NCBI RefSeq assembly: GCF_051020765.1
Contig: NC_134933.1
Span: forward strand, 13,551,461 to 13,615,460
Origin: Lasioglossum baleicum
Lineage: Eukaryota > Arthropoda > Insecta > Hymenoptera > Halictidae
Length of the DNA: 64,000 nucleotides
Direction of reading: 5' to 3'
Part shown: in pieces, positions 47,524 to 61,342 of the stretch
How positions within the stretch are numbered: the stretch's first letter is position 1
How the letters are laid out: each line of letters opens with the position of its first letter
Program-made: the position numbers and the translations under genes
Notes under the pieces: model-generated
Seen by the model: the letters and a program-made list of their open reading frames with translations, nothing else
What the model was told of the DNA's origin: nothing
The model's database searches: none

Positions 47524-50500
47524 TGTAAAAATCGATTATTAATCGTATTTTTGGACATCGGCCTCTCATTTAGCCGACAATTTATTATTCGTTCACTTCC
47601 CTGTATATATTAAGAGGCTTAATTAATTTATGAAGATTCACATTTCTTTTCGATCCGTAAACTGCGAAAGTCACAGCAGTTCATGATGGATAGAGACACG
47701 AACGAAAATTTGAAGTGTGTAGATTTATTCGATTTTTCGGAAAGAAAAGTAGCGAAGATTATTCTGAAAGTGCACTTCGAAACCAGTAGACACCCTTAAA
47801 GAGTTATTCAGACGGTCCTCTCGCATAAATGAAAGCGAGGATCGTTATGAAAAAATAATGGAGGCACCTCCTCCCTCCTATTAAGCACTTGGCAGCGATA
47901 TGTCTTTAAAAACCTATTTTCCACGCCCGCGCAACACGATTTTCTCCCCTGGGAAAATGGATATACAGTCTCGGACGAACTTGGAGGAAAGTTCTACCGA
48001 GTTGTTCTTTAATCTGGGAAAGAATACGGTGGAAGAAATAAAGAAAATAATTAATCAAGATCAATGAAATTCTCTACGATTAAAAAACGACTTTCAATTG
48101 TTTAATTTCTAAAGTTCATCGCTACTACTCCTACTTACAGCACTGAAAGTAGCAATTTAGATATCATTCGAATGCGAAGAGTTAGCCATTCAATTTCTTT
48201 TCCGCCCTCAAAATGGGATTCGCCAATTTGCTGTTGTTTCCGAGATGGCAGGCATTCAAAGATTAAAATGGGTCACCTGTTTACACCTGAAATAACTTGA
48301 AACATATCCATCAATGTGCCTGAAGAAAACCAATACTCGTAAAAATAGCGAAAGGGTTGTCGCGGACCGTGAGGTGACTCGTTCATCTGATCCATCGAAC
48401 AATTAAGATTAAATAGTAAATTAGCGCGAGACGCAGCTCGTAATTTCGCCGTTGCTCCTTCTCGCTATCATATTTCGTGGATGTACCGTTGCACGGAACG
48501 AATAATAAGAAATATTGGCCGGACGTTGCATGTGTTTTTCTAAATGCCGGCGTTGCTGGAATACCGTGGTGCTTTAACAAATCAATGGATCTTCTATTTA
48601 TAAAAATATGTGGCCCGAGGCCATGTATCAGTGCCGCTATCTGCACGGCATGTTTAATTTCTACGAGAGCATGATAAATTAATCTCCCACTCTTTCCTCT
48701 TTTTCCTAGCCACCCTTTCCAGGGTGCGTTTAATCCATGCATGAGACTTACTTTCAACGCGCGTAGGGATGAATATATGTCACCCTTTCTTAGCTCGGTT
48801 AACTACGACTTAACCGAGGACTAGCTCGTCGGCTCTCTGCTTTATCTATTTTTGCATGCGTACAGCCTTCGCCAAAAGCCACCGCGGAAATTATTCGAAA
48901 ATACTCCCGCACGATTCTTTCGGTCAGCGATTTTGCATTAACACGACTTCCACTTAATTAAATATCCGATTCTGATAATATCCCGTCCACGTTTTTATTC
49001 CCTTTAAATTATCTCTCCTCAATGTTGTATTATTTTTTTAGGAGAAGTTTTATACAATGCAGTAACAATCGAATCTTTAGGGGTGTTAATAATTTGAGCG
49101 ATTTGAACATAGTGTAGCCGTGTTTAAATTATTCTATTTTCACTACTGTTCGTTGCACTAATTACGAGACTTAATTTAGTGAAAATAGCATTGTGAATTT
49201 CTTCACCCCGCCGTAGAGATTTTAACAGATTCGAATAAAGGCAAAAATAACACTAGATCCTCCTAAATATTTTTCCATTCCGAGTTTGAGAACACCAAAA
49301 AATTGGCAGTTTAATAAACATTCTTTATTTATTTTCAATATTCCCCGTTCAAAATGCGCAGCATAAACACATGAAAACCTGAAAACACATAAAAATATTT
49401 TTTCCAAATTCTCTCGCGTTGATGGTCACACGGTGCGCTTTTTTTCCAGAAAATTCTGCAGGAAAATCTATCTTCCAAAATATTCGCAGCGAGGCTTCGA
49501 AAACATGACTCGTACTATTAAAATATTGCTACATATGTACTGTTCTATATTATCATCCGAGGATATCACGCGACAAAAATTAATTAGGTTCTCAGTCGTG
49601 GAATATAAATATTTACTTTGTAACAAAGGGAAAGCGGGAACGTTTGAAGTATTTTCGCGTAAATTCGAGGCTGCAGTTCCACGAAATTGCGTCGGCGTCG
49701 GCGCCTCGCGTGTTTCTTACGGGGATATTATTTTTAATGAGAAGAATTAATGAGAAAGTTGTGATCGTACGTTTCATAGACACGTTGATGAAGCTTTCCG
49801 CCTCATTATCGTCGATTTGCCGTCGCGCGACACTGTTTCTCCCCCCGTTCTCATAGAATGGAATAGCAAAGTGTTTCTATTAGTTTCTTTTTTCAGTTGA
49901 CTCGAGCTGTACGTAATTTCGTAGAAACCGCTTAGCGGTCGTCCCGCTCGGTTGGCTCGCTCGGAAATTTTAATTTTAATTACTGTTGTTCATTTTTCAT
50001 TTTAAAGGATTTCCGCGTTATTTAAAAGCACAGTTGAATACGGCAGCGCGCGTCAAGCTTTTTCGCGTGGATTCTTCTCTGTTCTTTCTTCCTTTTTTTT
50101 TTTTCGTTTTTCGCCTGCCGTTTCTCCACGGTGGCAGACAATCGCGCGTTAATATCCCCGGCAGCTTTATTATAAGTTATATCCGGTAGAAATTTATTTG
50201 TCTTACGTTAGCCGGGTTACATTTTTTGTGGACCCGTCCGCCGCGCCGCGAGAATGAGCTATGAGTCGGCGCGAACTGCATTATTTATGGCATTTATGCG
50301 ACCGGCTAAAACTTAGTATTCGACATTATGTTCGCGGAACGATCTAACAGCTACAGTCACGGAACTCTCGTCCCATCTGTCGCTGTGTTGCTTTCCTTGC
50401 CTCGTTCAATTCTGAATTTATTATGCCTCGTGCGCGGGGCGTCTCGTTCTCATTTAACTACGCAATTATCGACTAAAATGCACGTTTTAAACTATATTTC

Positions 50501-51606
50501 GAGTTGGAAAACAGACGTCTTTTATGAAGGCTATGAGATTTGTTTATGCGATGTTACTTTCAAAATCTCATACTTTTTCATTTCGCTAAGCTTGTAGACC
50601 GCTCCGTGGCGAATTTTTTTTTTGATTGAATGGTCATTTATCGCTGTTTGATTTCATTCGTAAAGCTATCTTACGTCACATAAACAAGTTATCATTTTAT
50701 AAAGAACAATGAATACAGTCACTAGCAAAGACCATGTTCATTATTATTAATATGTTTTTTACATTCAGAAAAGCAGCATACGTGCATACTTTTCATGATT
50801 TCCGCTATGAATCGGCTGCCATGTCTGTGTATGACCAACTGATTCTACTTCATGTAAATTCAAACGTACGCGATTTTCAAAATCAATTTTCTCCCAAGAC
50901 GAAGTCTCTCAAAAAATATATATATATACTTTTGCCCTATATTTTCAACTTATTTTTTCCCCGTGGAATTTTTCGTATATTGTTGTTTGTACAATGTTTA
51001 CTTCAGCATGAAAGTGTCAACTCCGTAACGATGCACGAATATTTTTTCCACCGACTGTACGTATTTGCGTCGCTACTAGGACGACATCGAAACGACATGG
51101 AGATGCATATAAGCTATTGCGAATGCATATGTACGTAGCATGTACTCGGAGGAATGCGTTTACTGATGTAGATACCGTACGTTAAACTCCACCGAGGCAG
51201 AGATAATCTTATAATTCCTTCAGCATTTCCAATAAGATCGCATATGAATAGCAAGTCCTATATCGCACACGTCGGTTAACGCTATCGGAGTTCATGTGGC
51301 GTTTTGGTCTGCATTGAAGCAACGAAATAATTTCATTATCGCACCGTGTGTGTATGTGAACAATATCCAACATCACTAGTCGGGACCACTCTGTTGTTTC
51401 TGACGCTTGCATTTTATTTCCTGTGCATTCCAGCTCTCGATAAATTCTTGCAAAATCATACGAAGTGTGTTGATCCTCATTATATGTATGTAAAAATGTT
51501 CCTCTCGAAATTCCTCTTGCTTCTTTCTATAAAATTCTGCATTTTTATTCGGAAAATATCAGTCTTTTCATGTGTAATAATGGAATATTAGTACTATCAT
51601 TATTAT
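47524..51606. other. Mostly unique non-coding sequence
   Basis: 48380-48760 has open frames on both strands (65 and 124 codons) without recognised similarity. A poly-T run lies at 50090-50104. 50700-51600 is AT-rich with an AT dinucleotide run near 50917-50929. No exon recognised. Confidence 0.4.
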
Positions 51607-51775
51607 TTGACTGCGGATCTTTATTCAAAATAAGAATTGCTTGCGTCGATTGCAAGAAATGGAAACTAAATTGAATGTTATTTCTTTCTTTAATGAATTT
51701 AATAGAGCAAATTTTTCCAGCAATTTAGAATTTCATCTACTCAATTTTGCTATAAATGCGTAAAGATCGGCAGTA
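51607..51775 (+). mobile_element. hAT-type MITE, TAGACTGCGG family, decayed copy
   Basis: The left end TTGACTGCGGATCTTTATTC plus AAAATAAGAATTG and right end ATAAATGCGTAAAGATCGGC plus AGTA match the family. At 169 bp it is shorter than the full copies. The left flank ATTATTAT fits NTNNNNAN and the right flank is partly similar. Confidence 0.7.
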
Positions 51776-51884
51776 ATTAGACTGTTAATTAACAAGATTT
51801 TATAGTTCGAGAAATATTAATAAATAAAACAGGTTTGGCAATCGTACTAGCAACTCACGTTTCTACTAAAATTTAAATAGATTT

Positions 51885-52243
51885 TGCAGCTTTGTTTCAA
51901 TTCTTGTAGCGTAAAACTGTATCATAATTCTAGAGTTTTATTCGAACAGTTTCACGTATGATAATTCATGCAAATTGACTGTGCTCCTTCCTTTTCATTC
52001 GCGTGGAGTAGAAACTATGTTGCACTTCATCAGTTTTGTCTGAGCAAATGTAACTGATGTAAATTGACTGTGCACCTTCCTTTTAATTCACACTGAGTAG
52101 AACGTACGTTACATTTCTTCAGTTTTATCTGAACAGAAATTTATGCGATTCGTGTAAATTCACTGTGCACATTTCTTTCAGTTCGTGTAGAATGGAAGGT
52201 ATGTTACATCTCTGAAATTTTATCTGAAAAAATTTTCCCCAGA
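51885..52243 (+). repeat. Tandem array, about 90-bp unit, three to four copies
   Basis: Clear unit starts at 51969, 52058 and 52153 share TGTAAATTGACTGTGCACCT, then TTC-TT, a GAGTAGAA-like block, GTTACATTTCTTCAG and TTTTATCTGAACA. A more diverged partial unit precedes them at 51885-51968. Unit spacing is 89 and 95 bp. It is AT-rich with no coding frame and resembles a short local satellite. Confidence 0.8.
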
Positions 52244-54164
52244 AATACCAAAATCGCAAATACGTCGGAGTGTGTGCTGCATTATATCGTTTCTTAAATG
52301 CTTGATCATTGACTCAAAACTTCAGCACGACTATACATTATTTATGACTTTCTCCATAAAACTATGCGGTAACAATTTCATTATCTATTCTTTAACTTGC
52401 AACCAGAAACAAAAAAGACTTTAAAAAAAGACCACGACCCCATTAAAACTCTTTCTATCGCCTCGCGATCTCGCATAATTTGCAACTAGATTTTCCCGGT
52501 CGACCATAACCGGGAGCACCACCGGACCAGCAATAATCCAAGCGAACAAGACTTATCCGTCGTGTCCCGTAGTTCCTCCTTTCGTTTTCACCGAACGATC
52601 GCGAAATATTAATGAACCGCGAAGAATCCCAGGACGCAATAAAACCCGATGCACTTTCAATCCGGGAACAATGGAGCCGCGCGAGCATCGCGAAAGGAAG
52701 CCGCATGGTCGTTAAACGCGAAAAGATGCATCCTCCTGATGAATCACGGTGGCGAGCACGGCTGCGTCGCTATCTATATGATTGATGTAGTGGTGCGCGT
52801 ATAATACGAGGAACGTTTACGATCCGAAATTCCGAGGAAGACTTCGCCGAAATTTCGGTGTGCAAGGCTGCACGACCACCACCACCACTACTACCACCAT
52901 CCAGAACGCTGCGTCCCACATCCATATTCATGCTGACCGTGGCTGCTGGCTGGTATGCAAATAACAGTATAGATTGAAGCACACCGCTGGATGACTGCGC
53001 CGGCAAGAGTTCGGTTAAAAAGAACACGGCCCGCAGACGACACTGCTCGGGGTGGCGGAATTTTTCCAAATCTGCAAATTAATATTTCTTCCTTAAATCC
53101 GCAACCCTCTCATTCTCAACTGCCTCTAACCTTCTTTTCTTTTCCTCGTTTCAGTGTCGTCTCTTCTAAATTAATGTCCGATCGATTTGTATATAAGCTT
53201 GTCACAAGCGAACTCGATTTATTCTTTTTCTCACCAAAATCCCTTTGGGTCTAGCTGGTTAAGAGGGTCAAAGACACTCTCAAGCTGATTTTGGTCGGAA
53301 GTGAATCTCTCGATACTTTATCAAGAAACAACCCTTTTTGCCAAGTATCAGCCCCATACCTTGCATTTAAGGGTAGTTACCGGGAAAAATTGTTCCCAAT
53401 TTAATTGCATCTAAACATTCTGAAAAATCTGATTCGTTCGTCATATCGTACCACACATTCGAGAATTTTTTCATATTTTTCTGTTGCAAACTCTCGTTGC
53501 GAAGAATGCAAAACTTCGGAAAACTTTCGTATTGAAGTTTGAGAGCAATCACAGTGAAAAACATTATTCTTTCTTTTCGACTTATTTTGTTGAAGTAGAT
53601 TCGCCTACTTGCAGCTTATTACCAGCAGACAGCCTGTATTCTTTGGCGACGGTGTTCGAGCATGCCGAGGGCGCGAAGGGCGTGGAAGCAGACGCTCGTC
53701 CGTCTTTTCTCGACGGGGGTGGCTAAGATCCCGGGTCGTCATTAGAAGGGTAAAGCGGGCGGAAGGGTCGAGGTTGATATAAACTCATATTTTGGTCACT
53801 CCGGCGAGCTTTAATAAAGAAAGCTCTCTTCCCTCGACGCAGGCGGTCCGATGAGAGTTGGTGTACCGTGAATCGTGCTCGCCTATATCTATATAGACGC
53901 CGGTACCTGTCTACGGGATTCGCATTATACATCCCTTTGGTATATGCGCGCGGATACAGAGACACATACGCGGTCGCAACACATAAAACCATAACGGTAG
54001 GATAAGAAAGAAGCTGGAAAGAGGATACAGGGGTTGACGTGACGGCAAGGTGCGAAAACTGGAGGTTAAAACTTGTTGGAGATGGTTACGCGATATATTA
54101 AAACAAAATTGATTAACATTTGGTTGACGTCGAAATTATTTTTGAGAAAGTTGTTCCCCTTTAA
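52244..54164. other. Non-coding with GC-rich patches
   Basis: 52440-53060 is GC-rich with an ACC triplet run (52875-52902). 53600-54000 is GC-rich. No exon recognised; short minus-strand frames at 52770-53069 and 53723-53992 are unremarkable. Confidence 0.4.
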
Positions 54165-54404
54165 CCCTTTCACTCGAAGCAATTTTAATTCGAAAATCAA
54201 GACATTTCTTTCAACCAAGATCATTTTTATTCTATGTAATCTTTTTTACATTGTGCACATCAAATTGCACCTGTTTTCTCATACAACAGCTGAGCTTTAC
54301 ACAATTTATAGAATACAGACGAATTTAATAAGATTAAAACTACTTTGAATAATGGTATGGCAATTTTTACTGGCGCCTCAGAGTAACCATTCGAGTGCAA
54401 ACGG
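54165..54404. mobile_element. piggyBac-type MITE, 240 bp
   Basis: TTAA flanks at 54161-54164 and 54405-54408. Left end CCCTTTCACTCGAAGC, right end (inward) CCGTTTGCACTCGAATGG. The right end through ACTCTGAGGC matches the left end of 7792-7917, so the copies lie in opposite orientation. AT-rich interior, no transposase. Confidence 0.85.
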
Positions 54405-54825
54405 TTAATCCCTTGCTGGACAAAGAAGAAAAAAAAATTTATTGTCTATGAATTGAACATAGCAGATCGATTAAATTGCATTATTTTTTTAAGCCTTCCG
54501 AATTTGTTTCCATGAATTCTTTTCCGGTAAATACGCAAATCCTATACTCTTGTATGATTGTGACATGCGGCATGTTGCCTTACAACCACAGAAATATTGG
54601 TTACGAAAGCATAGAATTTTGTGGTTCGTTCTAAAATTACTTTCTGTTCTATTTTCTTTATTCGTACAATTTCGCATCAATTCTAAGAGAACAGCAATTG
54701 AGAAAGCGTCGCCATACATTCGACCATACATCCTCCGATAATCACAATAGGCAGCGATGCAGTGGCAGCGAGAAAGAGGCCAAGTCGATTTTCAATTGGC
54801 AACTTTTTTCATTAGAGTATCAAAA

Positions 54826-54880
54826 CCGAAACGAAACGGAACGAGGCGAAACGAGGCGAAACGAGACTGGACGAGACGGG
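54826..54880 (+). repeat. ACGARRCGAA decamer/pentamer repeat
   Basis: Repeated AACGAAACGGAACGAGGCG-like units, imperfect. Confidence 0.8.
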
Positions 54881-55210
54881 TCACGTTCATCGTGGCGGTG
54901 TATCCAGAAAAGAAGCCGAAGCAGAAGCCTGGCTCTTGCTGTTAGCGGACGTTAGCGACGGGATGGCAGCGCGTTGGCCAGTCAGTCGTTCGGACAAAGA
55001 GGGCCCTGGGAAAGAGATGCGGAATGAGCGCACGAGTCAGAGATACGGATAAAGGCACCGACGGCGGATCGGGTATTCACGATTGAACGCAACACGTAAA
55101 ACGATACAACCCCAGGAGCAGCGGTCTTCTATGAAAGTGCCTTTCCCCGCTTTCGCCAATAACGCACACTGGCCCGTTTCCACTGTATCCGAGAGACTGT
55201 ATGCTAGATC

Positions 55211-55277
55211 GAGCCGAAGCCGAAGCTGAAGCCGAAGCCGAGGCCGAAGCTGAGGCCGAAGCTGAAGCTGAAGCCGA
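55211..55277 (+). repeat. GCYGAA hexanucleotide array
   Basis: About eleven units of GCCGAA, GCTGAA or GCCGAG in register. In one plus-strand frame this reads as alternating Ala-Glu, and on the minus strand as alternating aromatic/hydrophobic-Ser patterns. I treat it as a hexamer repeat and not coding, because the surrounding frame has no other support. Confidence 0.9.
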
Positions 55278-55708
55278 CCAGAGCCGAACCGTGGCAAAGG
55301 GACAGAGGGAAACCTGGGGTGACTGGGATCTGTGTGTACAACCACGCAGGAGACGAAATGGAAGGAGAAACGATGGTGGGAACACGAGCGAAAGCTCTTT
55401 GAATACAACCGTGATTCGCGTCGGTTCGTTGGTCAACCGAGGGTAGCTCGAGGGGCCGAGAAAGCTCGAAGCATCGCAGAGAGAAGGGATGGAATTGGTA
55501 CGAATATTTAAATGCTGAGGGATTTGAAAAGATTTCTTGGACGTTATCCCCCCTCCTCCTTTCCTCTCCCGGAGAACCAGCGTCCACCTATCGCCAGGAA
55601 GAATCTTGGAACGCAGAACGCTTGCAACCTCGGACTTCTAAAAAACCATCCAAAAGAAGGAGGTCGAGAATCTAGGAGAGATGGCGGAAGGCAAAGGACT
55701 ATGGAGCA

Positions 55709-55709
<1 letters not shown>

Positions 55710-55751
<42 letters not shown>

Positions 55752-55753
55752 GA
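55710..55753 (+). repeat. (GA)n microsatellite
   Basis: Nearly pure GA dinucleotide run with one GGGA interruption. Confidence 0.95.
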
Positions 55754-55980
55754 AATTGAGCAAAGGAGCACGGGTTAGCCGAGCGTTCGAAGTGTGTGAG
55801 CCTCTGTGTGCACGGTGCTGAATAAGTCCGTGAACGCGAGTGTCTGCAGTCAATGTTGCGAAAGCCTGGCGAAGAAGACAGGATATTAAGGACTGACCCA
55901 TTCGCGCGAACTGCTACGGTTTCCGTGGTTCTCGTCGGGAATCCTCGCAAATTTCTCTGTCGGAGTCTTGCTCTTGCCTT

Positions 55981-58900
55981 TGCGTACTCGGTCTACTATG
56001 CTAATTATCGTGTGTTCGACTTACAACTCTCCGGTGTCTTCAAATAAAAAGATCTGGCCAGTGATTTGCCCTTTGTCCGTCTGTTTGCATTTCGAAGCTC
56101 GAGCCATGCTTCGTTTTCACTTCTAAACAGTTTGCGATCGATTTAGATGTCATCCTGAATGAAGAAATCTCTTATGAAAAAGTAGGATGTTGCTTTAAAA
56201 TAACAATGTTCGGGAAAACAGTAAAATTTTATTTGACAATAAAATATGAGAATTTTTGTAGTCATCGTGCTTTTTCAATGAGGAGTTTATCCGAGGTAAT
56301 TTTGCGGTGAGAATGTGGAGGAACCATTTTAGTCGGTAATGTTCGATTGGAAAATACTGGGTGAATTAGTAGATATTCATGCAGTAACATTAAACTATGG
56401 CCGACGTTTGGGATAAGCATTTTTAAAACAACACAAAATCGATTAAAAATCAATAGTCTCTGGAGTGCAATTCGTTCAGTCAGTTGTTTAACTATAACGC
56501 TTTTATAATTCCCTAGAGCACCATGGAAATATGGTTTATTATCGGAAAGTGTTGTGGGACACATGAACGCTCTAGATAATATTATGATGTTTCCCGATCG
56601 ATAGAAAATTTATGGTCATTTTTTAAGGAACATAAGCTTTCTAATACAGCCATCCCGTTGCAAACATCCGCTTCTGTTTCTTCGCAGAAATTTTCGTTAT
56701 CGTCACGTCGATATTTCATGGATTTTCTTATGCCAGTCATCGTCTTTTGTAGAGCGTCCGAATATTAATTCGAGTAACTGTATGTGTCGAGAGAAAAATT
56801 CCGGATTTACGATAAAATGATATAGAAAATTGTAGGGACGTTCAAAACTATCTGGAAGAGGCAGAAAACGTACTATCGTCATACGTTCACAATTTAATCA
56901 CCCATGACGTGCAGGATAAATACGGAGATTCATTAGTACGTTCCACTGGGGTAATTAAATAAGTTCGCAAGTAACAGTATTAGGCGACAGTACGTTCAGC
57001 ACGGTAATTTACATGAGACTGGCAAAGTTAAACGCGGAACAATGCAGATAAAATAAGCAAACACCACAAATTGGTTAGCACGATTAGACTATGCAATTTT
57101 GCAAAATTTTTCGAAAGTGTTTTATTTTTCTAGTGTGCTTAAAGTATTTACGTTCTAAAAATCTATGATACAAAAATATATTTTATAAAATGTTCCAACA
57201 ACGATAACAATTTCAGTCTTGAATTAATAAATCCTCCTGAATAATTCGATGTAATCATTTATTTATTGGGCTTGTCGTTTAAAAAGAGATCTCGAAGCTT
57301 CTTTTTACCGCAGTAGGTTGTTGGGAACAAGAAATCAGTATGTTAATAATTTTCCAGTGGATATAACATGGTTAAACTTTTAGACTGTCCCTAAACACGG
57401 CCCCACAACAAACAACTCTCGAGAGCCATCAGGTTATTCCGCGTTATTAAGTGCATCAATTTTTCGCGGCTCCCGTAGATTTCACAAATTCCGCCAAGTA
57501 ATCGAGCGTAACGAGGATAGATCAATCGCGATCCACCCGGACAAAGAAGTGCCCGGGGCGGCGCACAATGCCGCAACAGGATCGTGGCAGATTGAACGAT
57601 GTTATTCAAGGAATCGATCCCCTGATTACCAACCGGCCGTCCCGACAAATCGGTCTTGATACATCGAACAGAGAATTAACGCGGCCGCCATTGGCCCGAT
57701 CCCGGAGACGATCGTTCAAACGTTAACGCCCCTCGCAAATGCCGTACCTCCAGAAAGTGGTTGCACGCTGAATATCCGGAAAACAACCCATAATCAAACT
57801 GTTCTAATTCCTCGAAAAAGAAACCGTATCCACGACAATAAATCTGGAGTCAGTTTGAAGCTTGAAGCTGCTGCACTCGCAGGCCATCGGTCATTTTCTT
57901 CTGAGATGTTTTTGCATGAGTCTACCGTAGATCTGAAGATTGAAGATTCTGCTTTCCAGCGAGCCTTAAAATTTGATGTATGATTTGTTGGAGATGTTTT
58001 GTTCAGCTATGAACGAAGGACATTTTTGACGCATCTACCTCCATTGATCACTTGCCATCCAATTGCACAGCCCCCAACCGAAATTAGCAGAAGCCAACCT
58101 AAAGGCTGTAGCCTTTGAAATTGCGTTGCTGTTTCGCGAGCTGTGTCTACGTAACAATTTCGAAATTCTGACTGGCATTGCGGCGGTGGAATATCTGCAT
58201 GCACCGAAATCGATCGGACGGGCGAAAAAATCGATTTTTCGAAAGTTGGTAAATCGAACTGGTTAACGACGCTACAGACACTCGCGTTTCTCGAGATCTA
58301 GGAAAGAGCCATGACAACGAGCGGAATGGTTTTCTAGGTCGTAGGATATCCGGCAAACTGAGCCGAATTGGAAGTAGCTTGAGGAACCCAGGAACCATTG
58401 GACTCGGTAGACTGAGGGGCAGAGAGCCAAGCAAGGAAAAGGGCGGACACATATCATTGTGCCGTCGAGTGGCTTGAATAATTTAGTCGGACAACAAGTG
58501 CCTGGACCCAGCGCCGACACGTTTCCACTTCGAAGGTAGTTCTCTCTCCCTGCTCACTGTCTCTACCCTCTCGCTATCTTTCTCTCGTTTTCTCTCTCCG
58601 GAGACACGGGATGGTAAGTTGGCATGGTTGACGACCCGGCTACCAACCGGCTATCCCACCTTCTTATTTTTACTTTTCCCTTCGTTCTCTTTCGACTGTA
58701 GCAGCGCGATTCTGTGGACCTAACGCAGCAGCGCCCGAGCATGTCAGAGATAACATGCCGGGGCAAGAGGACTCCACGAACAAGAGAACAAGTCGCAGAG
58801 GGCTTCAAGTGGAACCGGTATGGCGAAACGGAGGAGAGAGGTTAAAGAGAGGCAAAACATTTCAGAAGCTTCCTCGAGGAGCGAGGAATCCATGCGCCAC

Positions 58901-61342
58901 GCTGCGAGTGCATACTTTTCGAACCTAATGAGCGGAGCACTTCCGCATACAACCACCTCCCGATTTTTAGGGCCGATAACCGTCTCTCCTTCGGGTTTTC
59001 CCACTGTGGCTTCGTCTATTTTATTGGGTGTGCGCGGAAGTGTTAGTCTTTTTCAGTTTTCTGTTATTTGTACGCGACGTTCTCTCTCTACATCATCTTA
59101 TTTCTTGTATAGGCATTTGTTATAAACGGCTCTTTTAATTCGTATTGTATAGACGAGATCAAAGGCTTTCAAAGAAAATTGCTTTTATCTTAGCGCGTCC
59201 TGCCGTAATTATTTAGAAAATATTTTGTCGTGAGAGGAAATATAGCGAAGAAAAATATGCAAAGGCTTTTATAGTTTACGACATAGTGTAATATAAAAAA
59301 ACAGAACGCATTCGGCATTGTTAACCCTGAAAAGATCGCAGCTGCTCGGACAGGTACATGGGAAAGCTTTTTATAAATATGTAGTATTTGAAAAAGAAAT
59401 ACTTTTATTATTAAATAAAATTGCGTTATTAATGAAACGTCTAAATTGCGAATAAATTGCTTTTTAACTCCAGCATGGACGTATTATTCATTATATTGAA
59501 AATCTTCTCAAGCATCAAAAATAGTTGGTTTAAAAAATATATTTTCCGTGTAGAACGCGGAATAAAAATTACAGAAATACGTTCATTAAAATCTACAAAT
59601 ATTTTCACCGCAATACATGTATGTACAAGTGAATCAATTTAATGGCTTCAATGTTTGTAAAATCTGAAATATTATAGTTCTGCAATTATAATAAGAATAT
59701 ATTTTCAAGGCGTGCCAATCGCGGGAAAGCGAATATTAGGGGCACCTAATCCAAAATAGGACACTAAGAATAATTAGTTTGTAAAAATATTCCAAATGGC
59801 AGAGGTACTTTGATGAACATTTTTAAATATTTTTATCTAGATTGGAACTTGACATTTGCATTGTTAAAAATTGTGCTTTACTTTTAATTGTACTTACTAA
59901 GCAAATGAAATCGTCTAACAATTGTAAAAATTAAAATCTAAAATTTGATATCTGGATTGTTAAAAATTGTGCTTTTGACGACGGGAATCACTTTTGAAAT
60001 TCGACGGTTTCCACTGTTAAATATATTTCCGATGGCAGCAATTGTGGTTTATCGGGGTCACGATCGGAGGCGACCGCACGGTGAAAAACGCGACTGTAAT
60101 TTCGGCCATCTGACTGTGTTACGTGAATGGAAATCGAATTAAGAAGGCACAGAATGGAAGAACTAAAAGCCCCGGGACAAGACTCGCGTGTAACATTGAT
60201 TTCACCGAGTTCAACTTCTGGCAAACAAGATATTGAGCTTCAAAGCGGTACTCGTACGTGGGCTGTTTTTGGATGTTTTCCGGTCCTATTTTCTTCTCTC
60301 TATCTGCGCAGAGCCGAGCAAGGAGTGGCTGGAGATCCTTAGCAAGGTTTACAAAGAGAATGTAAGATGCGGCCTCTTACCGGATTTTTCCGTCCCCGTC
60401 TTTCTTTTAGTACCCGGCAGTGTTTCTATCTTCTACCCCCGGTCGTCTCCTGCTACCAAGCCCCCGTGTGTCTCTGCACCCCTTTGCCCCCTGGTCGCTC
60501 GATATTTCAGACTCTAAGCATAATTTCAGTCCCGGCGGACTATACGCGCGCCAGGGGATTCTTCCGTGGTGACGGAGAGTAGCTGCCTCATTGAAATTTC
60601 ATACTCGTTGACCTACCTACCAAACCCTACCTCAGACATACTCGGCCAGTTCACCCTCTCCCCCCGTCAAACAACCTGAAAACTTCCGACTGGAAGAGTC
60701 AAGCCATTACACGCCTCTTCCACTCATACTCCCTCCCGTCAATATTCTCTTTACCTACCCTTGGAAAACGTTTACAGAAAACCGATTTCATTATTATCGC
60801 CCACGCGTAACGCGGCTTCCCCAAACAAACGGAAAATATCATTTTCTTCTATTCGAACTGTAATGTCTTCTCGGATTTTCATTTGTTTTACATCTGCAGG
60901 CTGGACACTTTTTTCATACATTTAATTTATTGTTTTGTGAAGAAAGTTATTTCCATTAGAGAACTACGAAATGGAATCCATACCAAGTATGTGACACTGG
61001 TAGTGAACATGTTGAATAAGAGATTCTATTTTCTTCGAGAACAGTTTCGTTCGATTGAGGTGAAATGGAACATTGCCCTTTTTGTATTCAGAATTGAATC
61101 ATTGAGTATTCCTCCGTGGTGAATTCTGTTACTTTCGTGTGATACCGGACTGCCGTTTTAATACATTAACTTTGCGTTACAAAATGCAATCATCGATTTC
61201 TTTGTGTTGGAATAGTGCAGGATTTTTTTTGCAAAGAATTGCATACCTTGACATGCATAAAAGGTATATAGCATATTCTTATACATTCGTGTTTGCAGAA
61301 ACTTTAATTGTTTATATCTTTAAAACTATTCAGTAACTACAT
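55981..61342. other. Mostly unique non-coding sequence
   Basis: 56100-57400 and 59100-60000 are AT-rich; 57400-59100 and 60000-60850 are GC-rich. A strong donor consensus (ATG|GTAAGTT, GT at 58614) follows a CT-rich stretch. 59853-59879 and 59949-59975 are a degenerate 97-bp-spaced repeat sharing ATTGTTAAAAATTGTGCTTT. No gene recognised. Confidence 0.4.

Larger units (their letters stand above)
54409..55980. other. GC-rich block with several simple repeats
   Basis: Contains ACGARRCGAA units (54826-54880), a GCYGAA hexamer array (55211-55277) and a GA microsatellite (55710-55753). Open frames on both strands are driven by these repeats (Ala-Glu runs on plus, Ser/Leu-rich on minus) and are not credible proteins. 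The block may be a transcribed 5' region, judged by composition alone. Confidence 0.4.

Noticed and set aside
48383..48757. Open frames on both strands around 48.4-48.8 kb
   Set aside because: Neither translation resembles a known protein; the GPHIFI string on the minus strand is not in an RRM context.
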